From: Salinibacterium sp. PAMC 21357
Lineage (GTDB): Bacteria; Actinomycetota; Actinomycetes; Actinomycetales; Microbacteriaceae
Assembly (NCBI RefSeq): GCF_000247645.1
Contig: NZ_AHWA01000004.1
Location: forward strand, 806,001 to 870,000
DNA: 64,000 nt
Direction of reading: 5' to 3'
Made by a program: the position numbers and the translations under genes. The notes beneath the pieces were generated by a model. That model was given only the letters and a program-made list of their open reading frames with translations, was not told the DNA's origin and searched no databases. Position 1 is the first letter of the stretch; every line of letters begins with the position of its first letter. Shown piece after piece: positions 1 to 9,304 of the stretch.

Positions 1-1
1 A

Positions 2-1369
2 ACTCACAGTGCACGACGCAGCTCTCTGCGCCGGTGGACGGCAACCATTCGCGAATCGATCGCCACGGAGCTGTGGCCACTACCAACCCTGTTCATCATC
101 GTTGCGGTTGCTCTGGGGATAGCGCTGCCCCTGATCGATCGCGCCGTCGATTCGTCGCTTGCCCCCGGCTTTGAACGCGTTCTTTTCGCTGGCGGGCCGG
201 AGGCTGCACGAGCGGTGCTCTCTGCCGTTGCTGGATCATTGATCACGGCAACCTCGCTGACCTTCTCCCTGACCGTTGTTGCATTACAACTGGCCAGCAG
301 CCAAGCCTCACCGCGCGTGCTCCGCACCTTCCTCAAAGATCCAACGGTGCATTGGACTCTCGCCGTTTTCGTCGGAACTTTTGCGTACTCCTTGACAGTG
401 CTGCGCACGATTCAAGATGGCTCCGACACTTTCGATCCTGTTGTGCCTCGACTGGCCGTCACTCTTGCATCCTTATTGACTCTCGCTAGCGTTGTCATGC
501 TCGTACTGTTCTTGGCGCATCTGGCCCGGCAACTGCGCATTGAAACAACGATGCGTCAGGTTTATTTGGAGACCAGCGGCACGATCAACCTAGTGGCCTC
601 CACTATGGCGGTCGGCCGCACAGAGCTTCCCGAGTGGCCACCAGTCGAACGCATCGAATTCAGCTTGGCCACACGGTCGGGGTTCATCCGGTCCACCGAT
701 CGTTCGCGGCTACTCACGACTGCCATCAAGCACGACATCGTGGTGCGCGAAGAACACACCGTCGGGCACCACGTCGTCAGCAAAACCCCCGTCGCGCGAT
801 GGTGGCCTCGCGACCCGATGCGGCATCTGGATGACGAAGAGCGCGACACCATCAACCGTGCGATCGCGGGCGCGGTTGACCTTGCGTATGAACGCACGGC
901 CAGCCAAGATATCGGTTTTGGCATCCGGCAACTCGTCGACATTACTGCCCGCGCGCTGTCGCCAGGGGTCAACGACCCGACGACCGCGGTACACACCCTC
1001 GGTCACATTTCGGCGACGCTCTGTTCGCTCGCTGAGTTGCCCATCCAATCGATGGGGCTCACCGACGATGACGATCTCGTTCGGGTCATCATCAAGCCCC
1101 ACGACTTCGTGAGCCTGCTCGACCTCGCTATGACCCAGCCGCGCCGCTATGGCGCGAGCGACCCCGGAGTAGTGGAGCGCCTGTTCCAGCTACTGCAAGA
1201 GGTCGGTTACCGCGCAGAACGAAGCGAGCAATCGGAGGCGGTGCTTCAGCAGATCGATCGGTTGGAGGCATCCGTCGCTGCGGAGGCCTACGATTTTGTC
1301 GAGCGTGAACGCTTCGAGAAGTTCGCGGAGGCTGCCCGCGCCGCGACCGAACATCACCGTTGGCTGTGA
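2..1369 (+). CDS. DUF2254 predicted membrane protein, 5'-truncated by the window edge
   Basis: The frame is open from the first bases of the window, and no ATG, GTG or TTG occurs in it before a GTG at 215, so the real start lies to the left. The visible N-terminal part has a hydrophobic segment with the local sequence LPTLFIIVAVALGI, a second around SAVAGSLITATSLTFSLTVV, and two more near residues 130 to 175 of the visible part. A soluble C-terminal half follows. The spacing of four membrane segments, the LASSQASPRVLRTFL stretch and the SPGVNDPTTA motif are typical of the DUF2254 family, whose function is unknown. The gene is followed by 68 bases and then the next gene on the same strand. Confidence 0.82.
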   Translation, partial: THSARRSSLRRWTATIRESIATELWPLPTLFIIVAVALGIALPLIDRAVDSSLAPGFERVLFAGGPEAARAVLSAVAGSLITATSLTFSLTVVALQLASSQASPRVLRTFLKDPTVHWTLAVFVGTFAYSLTVLRTIQDGSDTFDPVVPRLAVTLASLLTLASVVMLVLFLAHLARQLRIETTMRQVYLETSGTINLVASTMAVGRTELPEWPPVERIEFSLATRSGFIRSTDRSRLLTTAIKHDIVVREEHTVGHHVVSKTPVARWWPRDPMRHLDDEERDTINRAIAGAVDLAYERTASQDIGFGIRQLVDITARALSPGVNDPTTAVHTLGHISATLCSLAELPIQSMGLTDDDDLVRVIIKPHDFVSLLDLAMTQPRRYGASDPGVVERLFQLLQEVGYRAERSEQSEAVLQQIDRLEASVAAEAYDFVERERFEKFAEAARAATEHHRWL

Positions 1370-1425
1370 GCGTCGCGCACCGAAAAAGAGCGGGGCGCGG
1401 CAAGTTGTGAAGTGGTTGCCTCGAC

Positions 1426-1437
1426 TATCATTTCCCC
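1426..1437 (+). promoter_or_regulatory. -10 element of a probable leaderless promoter
   Basis: TATCAT at 1426-1431 lies exactly six bases before the ATG at 1438. This places the transcription start at or next to the start codon, and there is no Shine-Dalgarno sequence. Confidence 0.45.
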
Positions 1438-2880
1438 ATGTCGCCGACCTCTTCTTCACACCTCCGCACTGCCGGAGCAGAGCGGGTACTGATTTTGTCC
1501 GCCGGGGTCGGATCGGGGCATAACAGCGCGGCTGCAGCAGTGCGCCAAGCCTGTGCGGCGCGCACCGATATCACTGAAGTGCAAGTGCTCGACGTTTTGG
1601 AGGTCAGCAGCGCCCTTTACCGCGACGTGTTGGGCAAGGGGTACTTTGTTCTCGCGAAGGGCTTACCGTGGCTCCTCGACTGGGCTTACGACGTCAGCGA
1701 CGCACCATTTTGGCGCCGAGGACCGATCGACCCCTGGACGCAGGCCAACTCTCTTCCCGTGATTCGGGCGATCAAACGCTTTCAGCCCACCGCGATCGTC
1801 AGCACACACTTCCTTCCCGCCCAACTCATGTCCACGCTCCTCATGCGCGGAGCCATCGATGCCAAAACAGCGGTTGTGACAACCGACTACGACCCTCAAG
1901 GCCTCTGGTTGACCAGCGCATTCCACTCGTTCAACGTGGCGCGAGAGGAAGGGAAGGTTGAACTGATGGCGCTCGGCCTGCCACCTGACCGTGTGGCCGC
2001 AACCGGCATTCCGATCAGCTCATATTCGGATGCCGAAGCCGACCGCGTTACCCATGACGTGCCCCACATCTTGATTTCTGCCGGCGCTGCGGGCGGGGAC
2101 TACGCCGTCGCTGCAGTACGACAGACGCTGCACATGCGCTCGGCATTTACCGCGACCGTCGTGTGCGGGCACAACGACGAGACCCGCACGAGCATTGAGC
2201 AGCTCGTCGGCACTGACGAGCGCTTCCAGGTGCTGGGCTTTACAACAGAAATGCCATCACTACTGCAGAATGCCGATCTTTTCGTCGGCAAACCGGGCGG
2301 ACTAACGGCGTCCGAATGCATGGCGGCGGGGCTTCCTATGGTGCTGGTGAACCCCATCCCGGGTCAAGAAGTTCGCAACGGTGACTACCTGATGGAGCAG
2401 GGTGCTGCTGTTCGCTGCAACAACGTCACGACCCTCGGCTGGAAAGTGGACCAGATTTTGCGCGAGCCCGGCCGCCTCCAACGGATGCAAGCAGCAGCGA
2501 AGAGCATCGGGCGACCGGATGCCGCGGCAGACGTTCTTACCGGCCTGCTCGATGGCCCGCGCCGCCCGATCGTCGTGACCCGCGACGCTCAAAAAGCTAT
2601 TCTTGCCGCCAGCGAAAAACGAATGGTGGCGAGCGATCTGCGGGGAGATTCCGCGCTGGTGCGGCTGACTGATCCCACCGACAACAGCACGGTGGCACTC
2701 CTGAAAGCAGATGAGCTGGAAGACCTGCAGAAGCGGTACGCGTCGGCTGAGGGAGAGTTGCTGCTCAGACCCGACCAGACGCTCGCTTCACTTCGGTGGG
2801 AGGGCCGCCGCCTGATTCGGGCCGTGCTGCGCGACGACGATTCGCTGCGTGTTCGCATTGACGCGCTTCCGCACGCGTAG
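1438..2880 (+). CDS. UgtP/MGDG-synthase-like glycolipid glycosyltransferase
   Basis: The 480-residue protein opens with the SAGVGSGHNSAA motif near residues 21-32, the glycine/histidine loop of the MGDG synthase N-terminal domain. It carries the nucleotide-sugar binding signature GKPGGLTASECMAAGLP in the C-terminal Rossmann half (around residues 284-300). This is the GT28 arrangement of enzymes that transfer a sugar to diacylglycerol at the inner face of the membrane. A C-terminal extension of about 100 residues beyond the usual core has no recognisable motif. The ATG at 1438 is preceded by a -10-like hexamer at leaderless spacing. The sugar and acceptor cannot be read from the sequence. It stands as a single gene converging on the glycosidase gene. 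Confidence 0.8.
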   Translation: MSPTSSSHLRTAGAERVLILSAGVGSGHNSAAAAVRQACAARTDITEVQVLDVLEVSSALYRDVLGKGYFVLAKGLPWLLDWAYDVSDAPFWRRGPIDPWTQANSLPVIRAIKRFQPTAIVSTHFLPAQLMSTLLMRGAIDAKTAVVTTDYDPQGLWLTSAFHSFNVAREEGKVELMALGLPPDRVAATGIPISSYSDAEADRVTHDVPHILISAGAAGGDYAVAAVRQTLHMRSAFTATVVCGHNDETRTSIEQLVGTDERFQVLGFTTEMPSLLQNADLFVGKPGGLTASECMAAGLPMVLVNPIPGQEVRNGDYLMEQGAAVRCNNVTTLGWKVDQILREPGRLQRMQAAAKSIGRPDAAADVLTGLLDGPRRPIVVTRDAQKAILAASEKRMVASDLRGDSALVRLTDPTDNSTVALLKADELEDLQKRYASAEGELLLRPDQTLASLRWEGRRLIRAVLRDDDSLRVRIDALPHA

Positions 2881-2935
2881 CCAGTGCAGCCAGCGCCGCG
2901 AGCGCAGTCGCAGCCCCAGCCCCAGCCGTCATCCG

Positions 2936-5164
2936 CTAATTAGAGGTAAGGCGCAACGGCACTGCGCCAGCCCAGTGCGACGGACTGTGCTGAGCGGCGA
3001 GCAGCGCCCATTCGCCTGACCGCGGGTGCCACTGTCGGGTGATTGGATCCCGCTGCAACGTCGGCCCCGCATCGAGGGTGATCCGCACTGTCGTGCTCGC
3101 CCCGCGCTTCACCGTCACTTTCTGAAAGCCCACTAGCTGAGCTATCGGATGCCCGGCCGACAGATCGGCAGCGTAGAGCTGCACCACAGTGGAGCCGTCA
3201 CCGTCGCCCGTATTGGTCACGAGAACGCGGGCGGTGCCGCCGGTGTCATCGAAAGTATGGTCAAGAAGTTCGTGGGACATGGTGGTGTAGCCCAACCCGA
3301 ATCCGAAGGGGAATGCGGGAGCCGTGCCGTTGCCATCGAGGTAGCGCTGGCCCCATTTGTCGTCGTACACAACGGCTTTCGCTGCGCTGTCGAACGGGGG
3401 CAGATGCGCCGCGTCACGCGGAACAACAAACGGCAACCGACCTCCGGGCTCGGTCTCTCCCGTGAGTACACTCGCGAGCGCATGCCCGCCTTCCATGCCG
3501 CCGTACCAGGCGAGAACGAGCGCGGGAACACGATCCTGCCAGGCGTCAGTCACGATCGCGCTGCCGCCGATCAGCACCACAACGGTGCGCGGGTTAGCCG
3601 CGGTAACGGCGCGAATGAGGCTGGCGTCGGAGGGACGAAGCTCGAGCGAGTTTCGATCTCCACCACGCACGAAGCGCGCTGCCAAGTGCGCCAGCCCGAT
3701 GAAGAGACGGCGAGACAGTCCGGAGTTGAAAGCGCGACCGAGGATGCCCACGTCAACTCCCCCGGTGACAACCGACTCTCCCTCGTCGTGTTGGTCGAGC
3801 CCCACAACAACCACGGCGATATCTGCCTCGGCGGCGAGCGCCACAGCAGCACTCTCGTTCTCTCCGGTGTTGGTCGTGACCTGTGCCTCTGGTAACGCGT
3901 CGCGTAGTCCGCGAAGCGGTGAAACAGTGGATGGTGGCCTCACCCGCGACGAGCCATGGTCGCCCAAGTTGTCTTCGTCAGCAAGCCGCCCAATGACGGC
4001 GACTCGCCGGGTGCCCGGGGCCAACGGCAGCAGCGGCGCCCCGCCAACGGCCTCGTTCTTGAGCAGCACGATTGACTCAGTCGCGGCCTGAAAGGCAAGG
4101 GCCCGGTGTGGGGCAGAGGCAACGACAGCCGCCGCCGGCTCCTGCTGCTCGCGCGTGGCCGCATGCAGAATGCTGGTGCGCAGGATGCGGTGGGCAGACT
4201 CCAGCACGGTCGCGCGGTCAAGCTGACCGCTGCGTAACGCGGCCGGCAATGCGCGCGCCCGCAGCATCCGCAGCGGCATTTCGATATCCATACCGGCCTG
4301 CAGGCTGACGACTGCATCGTGAGTGCCGAACACCCAGTCGCTCGTCACGAAGCCGGTGAAGCCCCACTCGTCTCGCAGCACATCGGTGAGCAGGGCGCGG
4401 TTAACGTCCATGTATTCGCCGCGCACTCGGTTGTAGGCGCTCATTATCGAGTCGGCTCCGGCATCGACCGTCGCTTTGAAATGGGGCAAATACACTTCGT
4501 GCAGGGCGTGATCGTCGACGGCGACATCCACTTCGAAGCGTTCGTTCTCCATGGAGTTGAGCGCGAAATGCTTCACACACGCCATCGTGTGCACCCGAAC
4601 GCCGCGGGTGAGGGCCGAGCCCATCTGACCGACGAGTACCGGATCTTCGCCGTAGCATTCCTGCGCGCGGCCCCAGGCCGGATGCCGCAGCAGGTTCACG
4701 CACACCGACGCCGAGTAGTTGGCGCCCCGCGCGCGAGTCTCGGCACCGATGGCCACCCCGACGCGCTCCTCAAGGTCCGGATCCCACGTTGCTGCCCGCG
4801 CCATTGTCACGGGGAACGCTGTAGCCGCGCCGATCACGACGCCGCGAGCACCGTCGCTGAACCGGATGCCGGGGATGCCGAGCCGCGCTACCGCACCGGC
4901 CACGAAGGGTCGCCGCCCGAGAAGCGCAGGGATGAAGGGCAGGAGTCGCCGGGGAGAGTCACCGTCGAGCAGTCCGAGCAGTTCTTTGTCTGTTAGCAGG
5001 CCGCTGAGTCGGGCTGAGGCTTCATCCGCATCGATTGTGCCGGCGCGAACAGCAACCACCGCTTCCTCGAAGGCGTGAGTCGAAGCCCTCAATACAACGG
5101 GTTCGGCTACGACGCTATTTGGTTCTTCGCCACCGCGCTGCCCACCGCCGTTCGCATTCATCAT
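2936..5164 (-). CDS. Glycoside hydrolase family 3 beta-glycosidase
   Basis: The protein has the three-part GH3 plan: an N-terminal TIM-barrel with the VKHFALNSMEN substrate-binding stretch (about residues 197-207) and the catalytic nucleophile in TSDW (Asp at about 276), a middle alpha/beta sandwich, and a C-terminal fibronectin-III-like domain ending in ITRQWHPRSGEWAL. There is no signal peptide, so it is probably cytoplasmic and acts on imported beta-linked oligosaccharides or glycosides. The frame is open up to 5239, but the ATG pair at 5164/5161 fits the family length and leaves room for the divergent promoter. No transporter sits beside it, so the substrate is open. Confidence 0.85.
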   Translation of the reverse strand: MMNANGGGQRGGEEPNSVVAEPVVLRASTHAFEEAVVAVRAGTIDADEASARLSGLLTDKELLGLLDGDSPRRLLPFIPALLGRRPFVAGAVARLGIPGIRFSDGARGVVIGAATAFPVTMARAATWDPDLEERVGVAIGAETRARGANYSASVCVNLLRHPAWGRAQECYGEDPVLVGQMGSALTRGVRVHTMACVKHFALNSMENERFEVDVAVDDHALHEVYLPHFKATVDAGADSIMSAYNRVRGEYMDVNRALLTDVLRDEWGFTGFVTSDWVFGTHDAVVSLQAGMDIEMPLRMLRARALPAALRSGQLDRATVLESAHRILRTSILHAATREQQEPAAAVVASAPHRALAFQAATESIVLLKNEAVGGAPLLPLAPGTRRVAVIGRLADEDNLGDHGSSRVRPPSTVSPLRGLRDALPEAQVTTNTGENESAAVALAAEADIAVVVVGLDQHDEGESVVTGGVDVGILGRAFNSGLSRRLFIGLAHLAARFVRGGDRNSLELRPSDASLIRAVTAANPRTVVVLIGGSAIVTDAWQDRVPALVLAWYGGMEGGHALASVLTGETEPGGRLPFVVPRDAAHLPPFDSAAKAVVYDDKWGQRYLDGNGTAPAFPFGFGLGYTTMSHELLDHTFDDTGGTARVLVTNTGDGDGSTVVQLYAADLSAGHPIAQLVGFQKVTVKRGASTTVRITLDAGPTLQRDPITRQWHPRSGEWALLAAQHSPSHWAGAVPLRLTSN

Positions 5165-5279
5165 GCTTCGAATTCTGCACCCTGTAGCTGTGTTCACCCA
5201 CCATGGCAGGCAGGTAGACCGCTTGCTGCACCCCCACACTGGGGGCCGAGACCATTGGGTTAACTGAGAGAACTTCGTT

Positions 5280-6239
5280 ATGTTTGTATCAACCCGTGAC
5301 GCATCGTTGCGCTTCTTTCATGTTTGGATCTCCTCTTTGCCTTTAGCCCCCCGCACGCCGTCCCGTTCACTTCGACTATTTGCAGGAGCGGCCGTCGCTG
5401 CCGTCATGCTTGCCGGCTGCACAGGCCAGGGCAGTTCTGCGGATGCACTGCAGAAGGCCTGCGTTGACACCACCGCCTCGGCAATCAAGCTCATTGACGC
5501 CGGCGACTCGTGCGGTGCCGGTTTCGTCGAGGCAGTCTTCACAACCGAAGCTGCCATTGACGGCGCTGACGGCGAAGACGGGGAGAACGGCGCTGATGGC
5601 GCTGACGGGCTCAATGGCGCGACGGGCGCAACGGGACTCACCGGAGCCAACGGAGGTACCGCGCTCAGAGGACCGGCGGGAGCCACTGGCGCGGCGGGTG
5701 CAGACGGCACTGATGGTACCGATGGTACTGACGGTGCTACAGGACTCACCGGAGCGACCGGCCCCATCGGCCTCACCGGAGCCACAGGCCCCACCGGCGC
5801 AACGGGCACCAACGGCGTTGACGGCCCGGCCGGCCCGCAGGGGCCTCAGGGTGACGCGGGCCCAACAGGCGAAACGGGAGCTGCCGGCCCAACCGGGGCA
5901 ACAGGAGCTGCCGGCGCAACCGGGGCGACCGGCGCAACCGGCAATTCCGCTCTCTCCTACAGCTTCGGAAGCAACATTAATCGCGCGGGTGATGGCAAAA
6001 CCTACGACTGCGTTCTGGGCACCCTTTCATTGACAGCGACCGGCAGCGCCGGTGACGGCATCGTGGCCGATGGGCGTGAACTGTTAATTACAAACAACAC
6101 TGCCCTCTTCTCGCTTCTAGGGACTACCTACGGCGGCAATGGCCGAACCACCTTCAACATTCCCGACATGAGCGCGGTCACGCCTAACAACATGACGTGG
6201 ACACTCTGCCACCTAGGAATCTTCCCGAGTCGCGACTAA
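5280..6239 (+). CDS. Collagen-repeat lipoprotein with a phage tail-collar-like C-terminus
   Basis: The N-terminus holds a hydrophobic segment ending in the lipobox LAGC (Cys 47), so the protein should be lipid-anchored on the outer face. With the ATG at 5280 the leader is 46 residues; a TTG at 5337 would give a more usual 27. After a 45-residue linker comes an almost unbroken Gly-X-Y stretch (about residues 95-221), rich in GAT, GPT, GAD and GTD triplets, with one interruption at ALR. The last 95 residues contain [20 protein letters not shown], the signature of tail-collar domains, and two cysteines (about 243 and 310) that could pair. The protein is probably a surface fibre; its role is unknown. 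There is no phage gene nearby. Confidence 0.8.
   Translation: MFVSTRDASLRFFHVWISSLPLAPRTPSRSLRLFAGAAVAAVMLAGCTGQGSSADALQKACVDTTASAIKLIDAGDSCGAGFVEAVFTTEAAIDGADGEDGENGADGADGLNGATGATGLTGANGGTALRGPAGATGAAGADGTDGTDGTDGATGLTGATGPIGLTGATGPTGATGTNGVDGPAGPQGPQGDAGPTGETGAAGPTGATGAAGATGATGATGNSALSYSFGSNINRAGDGKTYDCVLGTLSLTATGSAGDGIVADGRELLITNNTALFSLLGTTYGGNGRTTFNIPDMSAVTPNNMTWTLCHLGIFPSRD
5562..5942 (+). repeat. Gly-X-Y (collagen) coding repeat
   Basis: This is a nine-base-periodic, GC-rich stretch encoding about 42 Gly-X-Y triplets. Units such as GATGGTACC/GATGGTACT recur almost exactly, so length change by slippage is possible. Proline is modest and Thr/Ala/Asp dominate, as in other bacterial collagen-like proteins. 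Confidence 0.8.
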
Positions 6240-6291
6240 TCACCGCTAGCAGCGTCGTCGACACTTGGCGAGCTCCGGGCGACGCGCAGAC

Positions 6292-6303
6292 TAGAATTCT
6301 GAC
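6292..6303 (+). promoter_or_regulatory. -10 element of a probable leaderless promoter
   Basis: TAGAAT at 6292-6297 is six bases before the GTG at 6304. There is no Shine-Dalgarno sequence, so leaderless transcription is likely. Confidence 0.45.
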
Positions 6304-6768
6304 GTGGAAGACACTTACGAACTCGAACTCCGTAGCGTTCCCTTTGAGCACGCCGACTCGGTCATGCTGCGTTCCGCGCAGCGTGCCGAGCTCACTGCAC
6401 GCTATGGAACCGAAGACAGCGAACCTGGGGTAAAGCCCAATGCTGACTCCGTAGTGGTGTTCCTCATTGCATACGCTGATGGCATTCCAGCGGGCTGTGG
6501 CGGGCTCCGTCAGGTCGATGATGAGACGTTCGAGATCAAGCGCATGTATGTCACGCCGGCACAGCGCGGCACGGGGATAGCGATCGCGGTATTGAAGGGC
6601 CTCGAGGAGTGGGCTCGCGCTCAATCAGCAACGACTCTCGCGCTCGAAACCGGCGACGCTCAACCGGATGCGATGCGTTTCTATGAGCGCGAGGGCTATA
6701 CCCGCGTCGAGAACTTCGGTTACTACGCCGGCGAGCCACTGAGCGTCTGCTACTCCAAGGCGCTCTAG
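6304..6768 (+). CDS. GNAT family N-acetyltransferase
   Basis: The 154-residue protein has the acetyl-CoA binding motif A of the GNAT fold, seen as RMYVTPAQRGTGIA (about residues 80-93), followed by the motif B helix and the FYEREGYTR element near the end. It should transfer an acetyl group to a small amine or a protein N-terminus. The substrate cannot be told from sequence or context. The start is a GTG with no Shine-Dalgarno sequence but a well-placed -10 hexamer. It seems to be a single-gene unit. Confidence 0.85.
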   Translation: MEDTYELELRSVPFEHADSVMLRSAQRAELTARYGTEDSEPGVKPNADSVVVFLIAYADGIPAGCGGLRQVDDETFEIKRMYVTPAQRGTGIAIAVLKGLEEWARAQSATTLALETGDAQPDAMRFYEREGYTRVENFGYYAGEPLSVCYSKAL

Positions 6769-6830
6769 CTCGGCTCAGAAGCAAGATTGGTCGCCGCACT
6801 GCGCGTGGCAGGCGCGACGCTGATGCGCTC

Positions 6831-6842
6831 TAGGCTTAGTCA
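6831..6842 (+). promoter_or_regulatory. -10 element of a probable leaderless promoter
   Basis: TAGGCT at 6831-6836 is six bases before the GTG at 6843, the same geometry as at several other genes here. Confidence 0.4.
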
Positions 6843-7583
6843 GTGCTCGCTCTCGTTGCTCTCTCCGTTGTCGTCGGAGCACTCTCTCAACGGATAACGG
6901 GAATGGGCTTCGCGCTCGTGTCGTCTCCCCTGGTGGTAATTCTGCTCGGGCCCTTCGATGGCGTGATGGTGGTGAACCTTTGCGGCGTTATCTCATCACT
7001 GATCATCATGTCGCGAGTGTGGCGACACATCGAGTGGCGTACGCTCGCCTGGCTCGCGATTCCTGCCGTTCTCGCCATCATTCCCGGCTCACTGTTGGTA
7101 ACCCGGCTTCCCGGGGCAGTGATGCAGCTCGGCGTCGGCGTGCTCGTGATTTCTGCCCTCACGGCGACACTGCTCATCACGCGTGCGGAACACATTGTCC
7201 CGGCACGGCCAACAGCAATTGTGGCGGGTGCCGCATCCGGATTTATGAACACGGCGGCGGGCGTTGGTGGCCCAGCTCTCAGTATCTACGCGGTCATCAT
7301 GCGGTGGCCGCAAGTGAACTTCGCCGCCACCCTGCAGCCCTATTTCGTTATTGTCGGCACCGCCTCACTCATCACTAAGACGATCTTTTCTGGCGGCAAG
7401 CTTCCTGAGTTGGATGCCCTGAGCTGGATCATCATCGTGGCGTCGCTGCTCGTCGGGCTTGTCTTCGGCGAGGTGCTCAATAAGCATGTGAGCCACCGCG
7501 TCGCTCGGATCGCTGTAATCATCGTTGCCTACATTGGCGGCACGGTTGCTGTCATTGACGGGGCTCTCGCTCTCGCGCACTAA
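6843..7583 (+). CDS. TSUP (TauE/SafE) family membrane exporter
   Basis: The 246-residue protein is hydrophobic throughout, with about seven to eight membrane segments. It shows the internal duplication of the TSUP family: each half begins with a glycine-rich GFGxGxxxxP-like stretch, here RITGMGFALVSSPLVVIL near the start and NTAAGVGGPALSIYAV near residue 138. Members move small organic or sulfur anions such as sulfite, sulfoacetate or taurine-derived compounds out of or into the cell. The substrate here is unknown and no sulfur genes are adjacent. The gene ends at a strong hairpin shared with the convergent catalase gene. Confidence 0.85.
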   Translation: MLALVALSVVVGALSQRITGMGFALVSSPLVVILLGPFDGVMVVNLCGVISSLIIMSRVWRHIEWRTLAWLAIPAVLAIIPGSLLVTRLPGAVMQLGVGVLVISALTATLLITRAEHIVPARPTAIVAGAASGFMNTAAGVGGPALSIYAVIMRWPQVNFAATLQPYFVIVGTASLITKTIFSGGKLPELDALSWIIIVASLLVGLVFGEVLNKHVSHRVARIAVIIVAYIGGTVAVIDGALALAH

Positions 7584-7636
7584 CGCTCGACCGCAAAGGG
7601 CTCCTTTGTCGGCGCGTAACGCTTGACGCGTTAACG

Positions 7637-7677
7637 ACCGGATGCCCGACCCCAACATTCGGGGCCGGGCATCCGGT
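7637..7677. terminator. Bidirectional hairpin terminator
   Basis: ACCGGATGCCCG and CGGGCATCCGGT form a perfect 12-bp stem, with a further CCCC/GGGG pairing inside around the loop. It lies between the ends of the convergent exporter and catalase genes. It lacks a long T run, as is common for actinobacterial terminators. Confidence 0.8.
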
Positions 7678-7727
7678 GTTCTGCTGTTCGCTAGCGCGAG
7701 GCGCTCACTGCGGTGAGCGAGGCGACG

Positions 7728-9227
7728 CTAGTTGGCGGGGCCAACTCCGACGGGGTCAGCTTCTTCGTTGGAAGTGTCGCCATCGCCGGGAACGGTCTTG
7801 CGGAGCGTGGCGCCGAGTTCGGCATCCACGCTGCCCCAGTACCAGTAGAAACGCTCGAGGATCTCGGGGATCGTGATGCCACGGCCCTGTCCGGTGAGAG
7901 TTTCAATGAAGCGAGCCTTCGACTCTGCGGTGAAGACGTCGCGGTAGAGCGTTCCGGCCTGGCCGAAGTCGTCGTCTTCGGAGTGCAGGGTTGCGGCTGC
8001 GCGAAGCAGTTCGCCGTCGGTTGCCCAGCCACCTTCGCCGGCAAGCTCGGGCTGCGCTGCTGGTCCACCGAACGAGTTCGGTGCGTACGTGCGAGCGGCT
8101 GCGTCACCGATCTTGTAGTTCATGGAACCTTCGTGCTGGTAGTTGCGCGCTTCGGAGGCGTGCGGCTGGTTCACCGGCAGCTGGTTGTAGTTGGTCCCGA
8201 TGCGGTTGCGTTGGGCATCCGGGTAGGAGAACACCCGCGCCATCAGCATCTTGTCTGGGCTGATGTCGGTGCCGGGAACCATGTTCGACGGCGAGAACGC
8301 TGACTGCTCGATCTGCGCGAAGAAGTTCTCCGGGTTGCGGTTGAGCGTGAAGTGGCCAACCGGAATCAGCGGGTAGTCCTTGTGTGACCACGTCTTGGTG
8401 AGGTCGAAGGGGTTGAAGCGGTAGGTCTTGGCTTCTTCGTAGGGCATGACCTGCACGGAGACATCCCAGGTGGGGTAGTCGCCATCGGCGATGGCGTTGA
8501 AGAGGTCGCGACGGTAGTAGTCAGCGTCTTCTCCGGCGATGCGCTCAGCTTCGGCAGCTTCCATCAGTTCAACACCCTGGCGGGACTTGAAGTGGTACTG
8601 CACCCAGAAGCGTTCGCCTTCAGCGTTGATCCACTGGTAGGTGTGCGAGCTGTAGCCATTGACGTGACGCCATGACTTGCTGAGACCGCGGTCACCCATG
8701 AGGTACGTGACCTGGTGGGCGCTTTCGGGCGAGAGGGTCCAGAAGTCCCACTGCATGTCACCGTCACGAAGACCGGAGTCGCCGAGGCGCTTCTGCGAGT
8801 GGATGAAGTCGGGGAACTTCATGCCATCACGAATGAAGAAGACGGGGGTGTTGTTTCCGACGATGTCGAGGTTTCCCTCGGTGGTGTAGAAACGCAGTGC
8901 GAAGCCGCGCACGTCGCGCCAGGTGTCGGGCGAACCCTGCTCACCGGCGACGGACGAGAACCGCAGAATCGTTTCGCTCGTCGCACCCTTCTGGAAGACG
9001 GCGGCCTTCGTGAACTGCGATACGTCTTCTGTGACGACGAACTCACCAAATGCTCCGCCACCCTTGGCGTGGGGGTTGCGCTCCGGCACCCGCTCGCGGT
9101 TGAACGCGGCGAGCTTCTCGACCAGAAAACGGTCGTGGAGTGCAATTACGCCATCAGGACCTGTCGTGAGCGAATGTTCGTCGCTCGCAATTGGTGCGCC
9201 GGCCTGGGTTGTCGTGGGTTCTGTCAC
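7728..9227 (-). CDS. katA: Monofunctional haem catalase
   Basis: The 499-residue length fits the small-subunit (clade 3) haem catalases. The active-site signature appears as [17 protein letters not shown], with the distal His at 53. The haem-face region [17 protein letters not shown] and the proximal haem-ligand region [12 protein letters not shown] (with the ligand Tyr) follow. It breaks down hydrogen peroxide to water and oxygen in the cytoplasm. It lies 77 bases downstream of the Fur-family gene on the same strand, so peroxide or metal control through that repressor is likely. The ATG at 9227 has the Shine-Dalgarno-like AAAGGAGA just upstream. Confidence 0.93.
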   Translation of the reverse strand: MTEPTTTQAGAPIASDEHSLTTGPDGVIALHDRFLVEKLAAFNRERVPERNPHAKGGGAFGEFVVTEDVSQFTKAAVFQKGATSETILRFSSVAGEQGSPDTWRDVRGFALRFYTTEGNLDIVGNNTPVFFIRDGMKFPDFIHSQKRLGDSGLRDGDMQWDFWTLSPESAHQVTYLMGDRGLSKSWRHVNGYSSHTYQWINAEGERFWVQYHFKSRQGVELMEAAEAERIAGEDADYYRRDLFNAIADGDYPTWDVSVQVMPYEEAKTYRFNPFDLTKTWSHKDYPLIPVGHFTLNRNPENFFAQIEQSAFSPSNMVPGTDISPDKMLMARVFSYPDAQRNRIGTNYNQLPVNQPHASEARNYQHEGSMNYKIGDAAARTYAPNSFGGPAAQPELAGEGGWATDGELLRAAATLHSEDDDFGQAGTLYRDVFTAESKARFIETLTGQGRGITIPEILERFYWYWGSVDAELGATLRKTVPGDGDTSNEEADPVGVGPAN

Positions 9228-9283
9228 GATGTCTCCTTTGTGTGGGTGGAATTATTGGCGAATTGAAGTTCGGATGACAGCGT

Positions 9284-9297
9284 AGACAGCACTGTCT
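9284..9297. promoter_or_regulatory. Small perfect inverted repeat between furA and katA
   Basis: AGACAG-CA-CTGTCT has perfect 6-bp arms and a 2-base centre. It sits in the short gap before katA. It could be a regulator site or an RNA hairpin, but nothing else supports either. Confidence 0.3.
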
Positions 9298-9304
9298 GTT
9301 TTCT

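Noticed and set aside
5318-5812. Antisense and alternative frames in the collagen-repeat gene
   Set aside because: They are Pro-Val-Ala or Arg-Pro repeats produced by the Gly-X-Y coding DNA; the lipobox and tail-collar motif identify the true frame.
5562-5942. Possible CRISPR or minisatellite array
   Set aside because: There are no constant spacers of CRISPR length; the periodicity is that of Gly-X-Y codons.
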